39,968 nucleotides of DNA from Acidobacteriota bacterium. Its GTDB lineage: Bacteria > Acidobacteriota > Terriglobia > UBA7540. Position 1 is the stretch's first letter; each line of letters opens with the position of its first letter. Under the pieces are notes generated by a model. The model made no database searches, was not told the origin of the DNA, and saw nothing but the letters and a program-made list of their open reading frames with translations. Below, one piece after another: positions 14,875 through 25,300 of the stretch. Made by a program: the position numbers and the translations under genes. The stretch lies in the NCBI GenBank assembly GCA_902812415.1, contig CADDZJ010000028.1, forward strand, positions 1 through 39,968, given 5' to 3'.

Positions 14875-15726
14875 ATGTCGATGAAATCTCGGATTACCCT
14901 ATTCCTCCTCCTGCTGGGGATCGTGGGTGCGGCTCCCATTTTTGCGGGTTCGGCCGCTATTGGAACGGTAGCTGGCAGTTTGAACGCGACCGTAAGCGGG
15001 CAAACGCTACTTCCCAATAGCACGATTTTTAGCGGCGATCCGTTGCAGGTGAAGGATGGGGCAGCCGTCATTGCTTTAGAGAACGGTAGCCGTATCACTC
15101 TCGGCAGCGAGACTCAAGCTCGCTTCTTTAAGGAAGCAAGCGGAGTATCCATTGCCCTCTCCAAAGGGAATGTCGCGATGTTTCACCCGGCCAAAGGATC
15201 AGGGCTTGCGGTGAACGTCGAGGACTGGACGATCACCCCCGGAAAAGGCTATAAGACCGTGGGTGAGGTTGCCATGCTGAACGGCGCGGTGCTTGTGACG
15301 GCCAAAGAAGGTTCCTTGGACGTCGCTGGCCATGGCCGCACGTTGAAAGTCGCCCAAGGAAAGACGGTCACTTTGCTTCCCAAGAATGCCGCTTCGCCTC
15401 AGGCTGGAACTTCTCAGAAACTGGTGGGGGGCAGCACGGCGCTAGAGGGAGCAACGCTTGCCGCTGCAGGTGTAGGCGCTGTACTGGCTGGCATTGGGAT
15501 GTCTCGCGCTGGCGATGCCAGGGACGCTGCCAATGCGGCTAACAGTCAGGCTGCCGCGGCAACCTCGGCCGCCAATGCCGCAACTTCGGCTGCTAACGCG
15601 GCAACCTCTTCAGCAACGGCTGCTGGCGATGCTGCCAACGCTGCGGGTTGCGCGTTGAATACACAGGCTAACGCGGCTGGCCAACCTAGCCCGTATACCC
15701 CGCCTGCTGGCTTCACCTGCCCGTAG
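14875..15726 (+). CDS. Secreted FecR-domain protein with Ala-rich tail
   Basis: The 283-residue protein begins with a Sec signal peptide (ITLFLLLLGIVGAAPIFA, cleavage near residue 25). A FecR-like beta-sandwich domain follows at ~28-170: SGQTLLPNSTIFSGDPLQVK, ALENGSRITLGSETQA, TVGEVAMLNGAVLVTA and VAQGKTVTL. After a hydrophobic Gly/Ala stretch (~188-203) comes an Ala/Asn/Ser/Thr-rich run of roughly 50 residues, likely a long helix, then a short Pro-containing C-terminus with two cysteines. There is no sigma-factor partner, so it is probably a periplasmic or surface protein rather than an anti-sigma regulator. AAGGAG lies 8 nt before ATG 14875. It is monocistronic, with a strong promoter and terminator. 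Confidence 0.85.
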   Translation: MSMKSRITLFLLLLGIVGAAPIFAGSAAIGTVAGSLNATVSGQTLLPNSTIFSGDPLQVKDGAAVIALENGSRITLGSETQARFFKEASGVSIALSKGNVAMFHPAKGSGLAVNVEDWTITPGKGYKTVGEVAMLNGAVLVTAKEGSLDVAGHGRTLKVAQGKTVTLLPKNAASPQAGTSQKLVGGSTALEGATLAAAGVGAVLAGIGMSRAGDARDAANAANSQAAAATSAANAATSAANAATSSATAAGDAANAAGCALNTQANAAGQPSPYTPPAGFTCP

Positions 15727-15824
15727 TTCCTTTGGGGCACGCTTAAGCGCGGTGCGATAGCCTTTGCTTTGAATTGAAGTACGGCAAAGGCAGCAGAATA
15801 TTACCGAAAAGAGAATACTATATG

Positions 15825-15860
15825 AAAGGCGGCGACCATGCGTGGTTTGCCGCCTTTTTT
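15825..15860 (+). terminator. Rho-independent terminator after the FecR-domain gene
   Basis: AAAGGCGGC (15825-15833) pairs with GCCGCCTTT (15849-15857), with an inner ACCA/TGGT extension and a run of six T at 15855-15860. The T-tract serves the plus strand. It lies between the convergent FecR-domain gene and tyrS. Confidence 0.9.
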
Positions 15861-15869
15861 ATTTCTATG

Positions 15870-17135
15870 CTACGGCTCAGTCGCTTGCGGAGAAGAAAGA
15901 ACCAGCTTCAACAAGCGCTTTGACCCTACGCGGAAAGCGACTTCCTTCGTATGCTCGCGCGGATCAAAAGTCCATACAGGGTCGGTGATTCGCTGCCAGC
16001 GAAGCTCGCCTGAAGAATTCAAATCAGCAAGATGGACCGCCCCTTCCTTGATCTTGCGTTGAGCCTCGGCATTCGACTCCGCAAGACCTAATTCCGTGAG
16101 CAGGCGGAAAAGCTTGCGGGGCTCTCGCAGTTCAAGCCGTTGAACGGGAATATCCCCCGGCAAGGCCTTATCCCGGAATTGAGCCTCGAAATCCTTCTGG
16201 GCCTGACTTGCGACCGACGCGCTGTGGAAATCCGCCACCAGACGCCGGGCCAGATCCTTTTTAACCTGGAGAGGATGCATGTTTCCAGCTTCGACAGACT
16301 GCTTGAGCGTGGCGATTTGCTCCGCCGTCAGGTCGGTGAGCAACGTATAATAGCGCCACATCAACGCATCCGAAATCGACATGATCTTGCCGAACATCGT
16401 CGTCGGCGGTTCCTGGATGCCCACATAGTTGTCAAGCGACTTGGACATCTTCTGCACGCCGTCGAGGCCCTCAAGAATCGGCATAGTCATAATGACCTGC
16501 GGTCGCTGCCCGTACTCCGGCTGAAGAGCGCGCCCTACCAACAGATTAAATTTCTGATCCGTGCCGCCTAACTCCACGTCAGCATCCAAGGCCACTGAAT
16601 CGTAGCCCTGCGTGAGCGGGTAGAGCAATTCGTGAATGGCGATGGGCCGTTGCTCCGTCATGCGCCTGGCAAATTCATCGCGCTCAAGCATTCGGGCCAC
16701 GGTATATTTCGAGCACAGGGTAATCCAGTCCTGCCCGCTGAGCTTTGCCAGCCAGCGGCTGTTGAAGTCCACCACGGTCTTTTCCGGATCAAGAATCTTG
16801 AACACCTGAGCCTTGTAAGTCTCCGCGTTCGCCCGCACCTCTTCCGGCGTCATGGGTTTGCGCGTGACCGACCTCCCCGAGGGGTCGCCAATCATGCCCG
16901 TGAAATCGCCGATCAGGAAGATGACGGTATGCCCGAGGTCCTGAAAGTGCTTGAGCTTGCGGATCACGACAGTATGCCCCAGGTGAAGGTCTGGCGCTGT
17001 AGGGTCAAATCCGGCCTTCACCCGAAGCGGCTTGCCCGTCGCGGCGGAACGTTCGAGCCGTTCTCGCAATTCTTCCACTCGAATCGTTTCTTCCGCCCCT
17101 TTGGTGAGGTAAGCGAGTTGTTCATCAAGGGTCAT
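15870..17135 (-). CDS. tyrS: Tyrosyl-tRNA synthetase
   Basis: This class I synthetase of 421 residues charges tRNA-Tyr with tyrosine. The HIGH-type motif is DLHLGHTVV and the KMSKS loop is [13 protein letters not shown], exact in its core. [17 protein letters not shown] and [16 protein letters not shown] are typical of the bacterial TyrZ-like type. A C-terminal S4-like RNA-binding region follows ([20 protein letters not shown]). It lies 78 bp downstream of purN on the same strand, with a solo R4 end in the gap. Confidence 0.97.
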   Translation of the reverse strand: MTLDEQLAYLTKGAEETIRVEELRERLERSAATGKPLRVKAGFDPTAPDLHLGHTVVIRKLKHFQDLGHTVIFLIGDFTGMIGDPSGRSVTRKPMTPEEVRANAETYKAQVFKILDPEKTVVDFNSRWLAKLSGQDWITLCSKYTVARMLERDEFARRMTEQRPIAIHELLYPLTQGYDSVALDADVELGGTDQKFNLLVGRALQPEYGQRPQVIMTMPILEGLDGVQKMSKSLDNYVGIQEPPTTMFGKIMSISDALMWRYYTLLTDLTAEQIATLKQSVEAGNMHPLQVKKDLARRLVADFHSASVASQAQKDFEAQFRDKALPGDIPVQRLELREPRKLFRLLTELGLAESNAEAQRKIKEGAVHLADLNSSGELRWQRITDPVWTFDPREHTKEVAFRVGSKRLLKLVLSSPQATEP

Positions 17136-17168
17136 AAAGAAGCTAGCAGCAATCAGCTTTCAGCCGTT

Positions 17169-17190
17169 GAGGATTACAAATCATCTTGAC
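17169..17190 (+). repeat. Solo end of repeat R4
   Basis: GAGGATTACAAATCATCTTGAC matches the left terminal repeat of R4 (29064-29085: GAGAATTACAAATTATCGTGAC) without the rest of the element. It lies in the 78-bp gap upstream of tyrS and is therefore probably transcribed with it. Confidence 0.5.
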
Positions 17191-17213
17191 GGATCTCTGC
17201 CGGAATCGAGGCC

Positions 17214-17825
17214 TTATATGCTGTCTTTTTTCAGCAGCACCCGGCGGCCATCAATCTGGATTCGATCTTCCGCCAGCAGTCTGACCGCTTCAGGATAAAT
17301 CCGGTGTTCCTGTTCCAGGATGCGAGCCGAAAGCGTCTCGACCGTATCTTCATCCAGGACAGGCACAGCCGCTTGAAGCACAATAGGGCCTGAGTCCACA
17401 CCTTCATTGACCAAGTGGACTGTGCAACCCGTCATCTTGACGCCATGTTCCAGGGCCTGTTTCTGCGCGTCCATGCCGGGAAATGCAGGCAGCAGGGAAG
17501 GATGAATGTTCAGAATCCGATTGGGAAACTGCTTTACAAATTCTGGACTCAGGACTCGCATGAACCCTGCCAGGCAGATCAAATCGGTCTGAAGGGTTTC
17601 CAGAGTTTCCCGGAGTTCTCCTTCAAAGTCATCACGCGGACGGCCTTTGGATGGAATGAATCGGGCGTTTAATCCCATTTCTCTGGCCAGTTCCAGTCCG
17701 CGCGCCTCTGCGCGATTACTGATCACCGCGACAATGCGCGCTGGGATTTTGCCCGAAGCGACATTCCGGGCAATCGCCTCGAAGTTGGAGCCGCGCCCGG
17801 AAATCAGGATGCCAAGATTTTTCAT
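17214..17825 (-). CDS. purN: Phosphoribosylglycinamide formyltransferase
   Basis: GAR transformylase catalyses step 3 of de novo purine synthesis using 10-formyl-tetrahydrofolate. The 203-residue length is typical. Signature regions are ILISGRGSNFEAI (phosphate-binding loop), LAGFMRVLSPEFV, NIHPSLLPAFPGMDA (catalytic Asn and His) and GCTVHLVNEGVDSGPIVLQ (catalytic Asp in VDSGPI). The start lies only 21 bp downstream of the giant SBBP protein stop, with a weak ribosome-binding site, an odd pairing of a housekeeping gene with a secreted protein. No other pur genes are present. Confidence 0.96.
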   Translation of the reverse strand: MKNLGILISGRGSNFEAIARNVASGKIPARIVAVISNRAEARGLELAREMGLNARFIPSKGRPRDDFEGELRETLETLQTDLICLAGFMRVLSPEFVKQFPNRILNIHPSLLPAFPGMDAQKQALEHGVKMTGCTVHLVNEGVDSGPIVLQAAVPVLDEDTVETLSARILEQEHRIYPEAVRLLAEDRIQIDGRRVLLKKDSI

Positions 17826-17846
17826 GTCCGTCAGTCAGGACGCCGC

Positions 17847-20800
17847 CTATTGCACCGCCAGGTTCACGGTCGTGCTGCGGCTCGTGCCCGTTTGGCCCGA
17901 GGAGCTCTGGGAAGGACTGAACGATCCGCTGATGGTGATCGTATACACCCCGGAAGGCGAACCGGTGGGCGCAGGATTGCTCCCGGTAAATCCGTAATAG
18001 CCCAGGTTGCAACCCGCCAGCAGCAATGCAAGAAGCGCAAGCGCGCCCAGCGTCAACCAAACTCGTTTGGGACCTCTCAGCCAGATGGCCAGAACCAGGC
18101 TCAGCAACAGGGCCGCAAGCAGCAACTCACGGGTTAGTTCACCGCCCGGATGCTGTGACGGAGGGTTGCGTCGATCTCTGACCGGCGCGACCAGGCCCTT
18201 GGAATGCGCCGTTGTCGTAACCGTTAAGCTTGCGGTCGCGGTCGAGCTTCCATTGAGGGTCACGGACTGCGGTGAAAAAGAGCAACTCGCTGCTGCCGGA
18301 AGGCCTGAACTGCAACTCAGAGAAACCGCCTGATTGAAGCCATTCACAGGCGTCAACGTCACGGTGTAGGTTGCGGATTGCCCCGCTGTAACTGTGGCGA
18401 GCGAGGGCGAGGCCGCGAGCGAAAAATCCTGAAACTTTATGCTGGCATCAAGCGTTGCGGATTGATTGCCGCTCGTGCCAGTCACCGTAAAATTCAGCGG
18501 ATTGCTGGTGCTTCCAGAAAGACCACTTACGGTCATCGTCGTGCTCTGTCCGGGCGTAATCGTGGAAGGGTTGAAAGAACAGGTTGTTCCGCTCGCGCAA
18601 CTGAAGCTGATCTGGCCGTTAAAGGAAGAAAGCAGCGCCGAAGCTGCAATCGTGAGCGTCGTCGAGGTCGCGCCAATAATTGGGGTGCTCGAAGGGCCGG
18701 ATGAGGAGAGCGAAAAGTCCGCGACCGCGTCGCCATTCAGGTTAACGACAGGCGGGGTTTTCTCGTTATCCGTCAGGCTGAGAGCCCCTTTGTTGCTGTC
18801 TGTGGTGGAACTGCTCGAGCTGCTTGAACTCGAAGCGCCCGTGGTTTGCGTGGGGCTGTAGGTGACGCTGATTGTGCAGCTCTTGGATGAAGACAAGGTG
18901 CCTGGGCAATCGTTGGTTTCGGCAAAAGCGCCAGAGATTGTAATCTTGGTGATCGTCAAATCTGCGCTGCCGGTATTGGTAAGTGTCACCGTCTGGGGCG
19001 CGCTGGTGGTGCCCACCAACTGATTATTGAAATTCAGCGTGGACGGCGAGAAAGTGGCCACGGGCGCGGGAGTGGTTCCCGTACCGCTAAGGCTTACTTG
19101 CTGCGGGCTGCCTGCGGCGTTGTCAGCAATCGAAAGATTGCCGGTGACGGTCGTTGTATCTGTAGGCGTGAAAGTGACGCCAATGGCGCACTGCCCGCCG
19201 CCCGGCGCCACAGTAGTGCAGTTATTGGACTGAACATTGAAGTTGGCGCTGGTTGAGACGCTTGAAACAGTCAGGGAAGCGCTGCCCACATTGGTCAAAG
19301 TCACGGTTTGCGGCGAGCTTGCGACGTTGAGCCCCTGATTGCCAAAGTCAATCTTCTGCGGGTTCAGCGCCACGGCAGGGGTGTTTTGCGGGCTGATTTT
19401 CGCCACAAAACCGTTGCCGGAAGTTCCTGAACTTGCGTAACTAGGTTGAAAGGCGCCAGACACGGCAGGGAAATTCGAGGAAGCTGTCGACCCCACGACA
19501 TAGGCGTTTCCAGCAGAGTCCACGGCAATAGCCTGGCCATAGTCGGGGCCGTTGCCGCCAAGATAAGTGGAATAGACCAGACCGCTGCCTTGGGGGTTGA
19601 GCGCCGTCACAAATGCGTTGGAACAGGGAGAACCGCACGCACCTTCGCCCAGCGTGGACTGCGTGGGAGTTTGCATTGGGAAATTGATGGAGGCGGTCGA
19701 CCCGATTACGTAGGCATTTCCTGCGTTGTCCACCCCCACTCCGTTCCCCTGATCCACATCGCTGCCGCCAAGATAAGTAGAATAAACCAATTGGGAGCCT
19801 GCGGCGTTTACTTGTGCGACAAAAGCATCGGTATTGCCCCCCGGCGTAGTCTGGTAAGCGCCGCTGGTGGTGGGAAAATTGGGAGACTGAGTCGAGCCTG
19901 TAATAAAGACATTACCCCCGGCGTTCAATGTTAAACCGAGGCCTCGGTCATCCGCGCTCCCACCGAGGTAAGTTGAAAAGACCAGTTGCGATCCGGCAGC
20001 ATTCAGTTTAGTGACAAAGGCGTCCGCGCCGCCGTTATTGGCCGCTTGAAGCGGACTCCGGGTGGGGAAATTGGTGGAAAAAGTAAACCCTGTCACGTAA
20101 GCTTCGCCTGCGTTATCGACAGCGATAGCCTGGCCGGAATCGGAAGTCGAGCCGCCCAGGAATGTGGAGTAGAGCAACGTGGCTCCTGCCGGGTCAAGCT
20201 TGGTGACGAAGGCATCGGAGCCGCCTCCGGATGTGCCTTGTAAGGCATTGGCGACCGGGAAGTTGGCTGATTGGGTTGACCCCGTGATGTAGGCATTGCC
20301 TCCCGAGTCCACGGCGATGCCTTGCCCGAAATCTCCGCCGCTTCCTCCCAGGTATGTGGAGTAGCCAAGGGCAGACCCTCCAGAGTTCAGCTTCAGCACG
20401 AAGGCTTCGGAATTCCCGTTCCCCTGATAAGTTGTAGAGAACGCCTTGGAGGTGGTCGGGAAGTTCGCCGAGGAAGTATAGCCGGTCACATAAGCATTTC
20501 CAGAGGAATCGATGGCGATGCTCGTTCCCTTATCAAAATTGCTTCCACCGATATAGGTGGAATAAACCAGAGAACCTCCGGATGGGTTCATCTCGGTCAC
20601 GAAAACATCAGAGCCGCCTCCGGTCGCCTTCTGCTCTGGATTGGAAGTTGGAAAATTCGATGAAGTGGTGCCGCCGGTGATGAAAGCATTGCCTGAGCCG
20701 TCGATCGCAATGCTTGTCGCGCTGTCACTGCCGCTACCGCCAAGATAGGTGGAGTACACCAGGGTCGGGTCAATAATCAAACCTTTGCGATGATCGTAAG

Positions 20801-21671
20801 GCCCCACTTGAATCCGAATGTCTCCATTTTTTTGAATAACATAATGACTTATGACGGATTGCCTGCGGGTCTGCTTTCCGACTCCGATGATCTGATAAGC
20901 AACGGGCCGCAGGTAGCGGAATTCCCCGCCTGAAACGCCTACCAGGAGGTTTCCCTGCGGATCGAGTTGCAACGGAACAGCGCCGTCAGGACCCTTGATA
21001 TGAAAGCAGATGCGTTCAGGATTGGCGCCCGGCGAGATGGCAAAATCATACTCCAGTTGTTGCGGGTTGCCATAGTACGTCAGGTCAATCCCTGGATAGA
21101 TACTCCGGTAGCGAACCTCAGCATAGTGGGGGATACCGGTTCGCCAGAGCCGCGGATCGCTGCCAATGAAATAATTGCTCTTGCCCGGAAGCTCATCAAG
21201 CCCGGCCACTTGAACTTTCTGCCTTTGTCCGCGCAATTCCATGCTCAGCCAGGAGGCAGCGGCTTTCGGGTGGAACGAAGACGACGACGACGGACTCTGG
21301 TTGGGAGCCAGGAAAGACAGGGTCGCGCCGCCTGATGTGAGGAAAAGCGTGTATTGGAGGCCGTGGGCGAGAAATCTTACATTCGCGTCAGTCTGGCCCT
21401 GATTCGGCTCAAAGCTTAAACGCAATCGGGCAAACAGGTTCTGCGGATGCCCATGCGAAACTGCCGCTGCGCTCTGCGCTGGAGAGGGAGTCTTTTCACT
21501 TCTCCAGTTGGCACGAGACAAGATAGCGGAGCTTCCCTCGCAGAAGCTCGCGCCCGCGACAAGAATAGATGCGATCAACAAAAGGCCGGCGAGCAAAGCT
21601 GCGGTTCTACGACCTTGAGAAGCTCCGCTCACGCGGAGCCTTGAAAAACCTTGCCTACTCAAATTGAGCAT
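17847..21671 (-). CDS. Giant secreted SBBP-repeat / choice-of-anchor-D protein
   Basis: This 1274-residue protein begins with a basic N-terminus and signal/anchor helix (TAALLAGLLLIASILVAGA, ~24-42). An N-terminal DUF7948-type region (~80-305; LSFEPNQGQTDANVRFLA, GIDLTYYG) comes next. Seven SBBP repeats of ~64 residues follow (~307-760), each opening YSTYLGGS and containing GNAYVTG...NFP, a probable beta-propeller. Two choice-of-anchor-D/HYDIN-like Ig domains (~770-990; PQTVTLTN.GSA.LT), a serine run and two further Ig-like domains precede two hydrophobic helices near ~1170-1215, the second ending LLLAGCN. The ligand is unknown; surface adhesion or polymer binding is plausible. ATG 21671 is preferred over TTG 21674, with AGAGGG upstream. 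Confidence 0.88.
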   Translation of the reverse strand: MLNLSRQGFSRLRVSGASQGRRTAALLAGLLLIASILVAGASFCEGSSAILSRANWRSEKTPSPAQSAAAVSHGHPQNLFARLRLSFEPNQGQTDANVRFLAHGLQYTLFLTSGGATLSFLAPNQSPSSSSSFHPKAAASWLSMELRGQRQKVQVAGLDELPGKSNYFIGSDPRLWRTGIPHYAEVRYRSIYPGIDLTYYGNPQQLEYDFAISPGANPERICFHIKGPDGAVPLQLDPQGNLLVGVSGGEFRYLRPVAYQIIGVGKQTRRQSVISHYVIQKNGDIRIQVGPYDHRKGLIIDPTLVYSTYLGGSGSDSATSIAIDGSGNAFITGGTTSSNFPTSNPEQKATGGGSDVFVTEMNPSGGSLVYSTYIGGSNFDKGTSIAIDSSGNAYVTGYTSSANFPTTSKAFSTTYQGNGNSEAFVLKLNSGGSALGYSTYLGGSGGDFGQGIAVDSGGNAYITGSTQSANFPVANALQGTSGGGSDAFVTKLDPAGATLLYSTFLGGSTSDSGQAIAVDNAGEAYVTGFTFSTNFPTRSPLQAANNGGADAFVTKLNAAGSQLVFSTYLGGSADDRGLGLTLNAGGNVFITGSTQSPNFPTTSGAYQTTPGGNTDAFVAQVNAAGSQLVYSTYLGGSDVDQGNGVGVDNAGNAYVIGSTASINFPMQTPTQSTLGEGACGSPCSNAFVTALNPQGSGLVYSTYLGGNGPDYGQAIAVDSAGNAYVVGSTASSNFPAVSGAFQPSYASSGTSGNGFVAKISPQNTPAVALNPQKIDFGNQGLNVASSPQTVTLTNVGSASLTVSSVSTSANFNVQSNNCTTVAPGGGQCAIGVTFTPTDTTTVTGNLSIADNAAGSPQQVSLSGTGTTPAPVATFSPSTLNFNNQLVGTTSAPQTVTLTNTGSADLTITKITISGAFAETNDCPGTLSSSKSCTISVTYSPTQTTGASSSSSSSSSTTDSNKGALSLTDNEKTPPVVNLNGDAVADFSLSSSGPSSTPIIGATSTTLTIAASALLSSFNGQISFSCASGTTCSFNPSTITPGQSTTMTVSGLSGSTSNPLNFTVTGTSGNQSATLDASIKFQDFSLAASPSLATVTAGQSATYTVTLTPVNGFNQAVSLSCSSGLPAAASCSFSPQSVTLNGSSTATASLTVTTTAHSKGLVAPVRDRRNPPSQHPGGELTRELLLAALLLSLVLAIWLRGPKRVWLTLGALALLALLLAGCNLGYYGFTGSNPAPTGSPSGVYTITISGSFSPSQSSSGQTGTSRSTTVNLAVQ

Positions 21672-21952
21672 CAATGAGCCCTCTCCTCATCCCATGCCTC
21701 ACCGCGGCTTCCCGTATTGTGCGGCGGTCTTATAAGCGCCGAAAACCGCTGAGAATTCAAGATCAAGGTCACAGGCAGCCGTCTAAGCTTTAATTTAGCC
21801 TAGCTGTCTAGTTAGATTATTCTCATGGCGTCAGGAAAAAGCTTGCAGAGCGCGCATTCCCATGCGCCCCTGCGCTCCTGGTTCGTAACGGTCTGAGGCT
21901 CGCGGGGTTTTATTCTCCACGCAACAGGCTGTCAGTCTTTTTCAGCGACCCG

Positions 21953-22225
21953 CTAAAGGAAGACGACCGATTGAACGCCGGAAATCTCAAACCGCTTTCG
22001 ACACCGTGGATTCTTGCACTGCACGAGATCATCGCGCCGCAGCATGTAGGACCGGGCCTTGGCAAACCGGAGACGATCCTGCTCTTCCACCGCGCCCCGC
22101 AGCGCCTTTTTCTTCTTTCGCACCAGCCAGCGGATTTCGTACGTCTCAGTCTGGCGGCAGTGGAGACAGGAAAGGGTCATGGGTTTCCGCGTTTCACTCT
22201 CCTCAAAGAAATCTCGTTCTTCCAT
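21953..22225 (-). CDS. Small zinc-ribbon protein of unknown function
   Basis: The 90-residue product has two cysteine knuckles, CLHC near residues 20-23 and CKNPRC near 70-75, separated by a strongly basic, charged helical segment (RKKKKALRGAVEEQDRLRF). Four cysteines in this arrangement suggest a zinc ribbon for nucleic-acid or protein contact. It lies 95 bp downstream of glnE on the same strand. No named family is recognised. The two well-formed Cys knuckles make it more convincing than a random ORF of this size. Confidence 0.65.
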   Translation of the reverse strand: MEERDFFEESETRKPMTLSCLHCRQTETYEIRWLVRKKKKALRGAVEEQDRLRFAKARSYMLRRDDLVQCKNPRCRKRFEISGVQSVVFL

Positions 22226-22320
22226 AAACTTTTCATTTTATCCTCAAATAGCCGGGAACTCCAAGGAGTTCATCGCGCTGACGCTGGTCGAAAAATGCCT
22301 ACTTCTTCCGTTTCCCCGCG

Positions 22321-25300
22321 TCATTCCGAGCCTACTACCCGGCGATAAACGTAGCGAATCTCCTGCTGGACTTCATGCATGCGATGGGCAAGGCTCTGCT
22401 TTCTATCTTCGAGCAGACCCCAGCGGCGGGCTAATTCCTCGACTAGCGCGGCGTGACCGACGTGTTCGGGAAGTCCGGACGCAGACTTGCCGGTGACGAC
22501 TCGGATAGCGTGATCCACCGAACGCAGAAAGCAGGCTCCGGCGTTGAGCGTTGCGGCATCCTCAGGCCGCAGGATGCCGAGCGACGCCAGCATCCGAATC
22601 TGCTCCGGAGTATTCGAGGCTGGCGGAAGGTTCACGCGGCGCCGCAGTCGCAGATATGAGAGAGCGTAATCGATGTCGTAGTACCCGCCCGGAGCGGACT
22701 TGGGATCGGTGGGCGAGGAAGCCAGTTCTCTTTCCAGACGGCGGCGCATCTGCTGGAGGTCGTTCTCAAGATCGGGAAAGGAACTGAAGCGGCTCAGGAT
22801 CCGCTGCAGGGCGTGCTCGGCCACCACCTGGCCAAATGCCATATTGCCGGCCACCGGTGAGACCTTCAAATAAGTCAAGCCTTCCCATACCTTGGCCGTC
22901 TCATCCAGATAATCCAGCAGGCTGCCTTCGGTCACCACCAATTCCCCTTCCTGGCCCAACGGTCGCAGCCTTGTGTCCACCGCAAAGAGGGCGCCATCGC
23001 TGGTATAGCTCGAGAGCGCTTCGATAATCTTTTCGGCGCGCCGCGCCCAGAACTCAATCTCCTGCTCGCTCGTTCCGGAAGGCACCACAAAAATAAGGTC
23101 AGCGTCTGAAGCCAGGTCAAATTCCAGCAACCCCAGTCTCCCGAGGCCCAGAATGGCAAACGGCATGGAGGCGGGCGTCTGAGCCGGATTGGGGGCGCTC
23201 GAGAGCGGCCCACAGACCATGTGGCAAGCTGTGGAAATTAACCGGATGCCCAGCGCCGACCAGTTCTTGAGAGAGGTAAAAATGGAATCCATCGCCGCCC
23301 AGTCGCGGCTGCTGAGGGCTAATTTCTGCGCCCGGTAATGGCGCCTCAAAAGCGTCATCAGCTGGCGGATGTCCCAGCCGGAATCAAGCATCCAGAGAAA
23401 AGGAGACGTCCCTGCGCGCCAGGCCGAAACCGAATCGCCGCCCGGCGCGCCTTCCAATTCAATCTGCAACTGGTCAGGATGGGAGTCGGCTGAGGGCACA
23501 CCCGCCGAATCGAGAACGAGCATGTCTTCCGGGTGATGAATGAGCAATTCGGCCAGATAATCGCTGGCGCTGATCAGTTCCAAGGCCAGGCGCAACTGTT
23601 CCGGGTGTTGCTCCGCCAACTCGAACCGCTCTGAAGAGCTGAAGAGATTGCTCAGAAAGCGCGTCGCGTTCTTCTGCGCCCGTTCCGGCACGGAAGCCTG
23701 ACGAATGCACTCTGCGAGGCGGGGAGACTGGGCGGAGAGAAAGCTCACCGCCTCCTTGTAGGAAAGGGCCGTGCGATCCTCGAGGAGCGGCAGGGGAGCT
23801 TTCAAAGCGTAAACTTCGCCCGAGGGTTGCCTTGCGGCGCCGGGATGGATTACCTTCTGATAAATTTCATCGACACGTTTGAAAGTCTCTTGCAGTTGCG
23901 CGGTAAGCGCGGCGCCTGGGTGCAAAGGCTCCTCCGCATCGTTGGAGCGCGCCGCCCATGCTCGGCCCTCCAGACCCGCGCGGCGGGCCAGCCGATCGAG
24001 CGCTTCGGGGTCCGCAGGCAGGCGATGCGTCTGCTGGCCCCGGTCGAGCTGGATGAGATGTTCCAGCTTGCGCAGGAACTCGTAAGCGCCGGTAAGCGAA
24101 GCGTAGTCCCGATCCGAGAGCCAGCCTTTATCGTTCAATTTGCGCAGTGCCAGCAGCGTGCCGCCCGAACGCACCCAGGGATCGTGGCCGCCGTGCAGGC
24201 GCTGAAGGCACTGAGTCAGAAACTCAATATCCCGAATTCCTCCGCGGTGACGCTTCACGTCAATGCCGCCCGCGCGCGCCTCCTTGAGCTTGCGGGAGAT
24301 GCGCTCGCGGGTGAACAGCACCGTTTCAATCGCTGCAAAGTCCATCGGCGAACTGTAAATATAGGGCTCAACGCCGCGCAGGAATTCGCGCGTCAGTTTT
24401 TCATCGCCCGCGGAATGCCGGGCCTTGATCAGCATCTGCAATTCCCAGTCGCGCGCGCGATGCTCGTAATACTCCAGGGCCGACCGCAGCGAAATGGTCA
24501 TATCGCCCTGATCGCCTTCAGGCCTTAAACGCAAATCCACGCGAAACACCTGTCCGTAGGGCGTGCCCTGGGTGATGGTCCGCGTGATGGCGTTGGCCAG
24601 ACGGACAAAATACTCCTTATTCGAGATGATCGAATCCGGCTCGTTGCCGCCGGAAGTTTCGCCGTCGTGGGAATAGAGGAAAAGCAGGTCGATATCCGAA
24701 CTGTAATTCAGCTCGTTTCCGCCCATCTTTCCGAGTGAGATCACGCTGAACTCGCTGCGCGCAATGCGGCCCTGCGCGTCGCGGTATTGCGGTTCCCCGT
24801 AGCGCTTGCGCAGTTCCTGATCACAATAGATCAGCGCGTTGGTGACAATCACGTCCGCCAGTTCGGAAAGCTCCAACGTGGTTTCAGCCAGGGTGCTCAT
24901 GCCCAGCACGTCTTTCAGGACAATGCGCAGATATGTTCGGCGCTTGAATTGCCCCAATTGCGCCGAAAGCCAGGGATTCGGCGCGGCGGTGGCGAAGCGC
25001 GCATAGTCCTGCATCACATCCTCTTTGGACCGCAGCTTGGTGAAATTTTTGTCGCGAGCAAATTGAATAGGCAGATGAGGCTCGGCGAGAAACGTTTCGG
25101 CCAGAAAGCCGCTGTACCCGAAAATGGCGATCAGATAAGTCAGCGCCGAAGGATAGCGCGCAAGGTCAGCCCGAATATCAGCGGGGGCCTTACTGGCGTA
25201 ACGCTCGAGCAGGTTCAGCGCGCCATCCGGGTCCGGCGATTGGGCGAGCAGGGAAGCGAGCGGATAGCGCAAGGAGGACGGCAACAACTTTTCGAGCTGG

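Noticed and set aside
18700-20770. Tandem DNA repeats that might suggest a CRISPR or satellite
   Set aside because: They are codon-level SBBP repeats of ~64 residues in one long open frame, with divergence typical of protein repeats.
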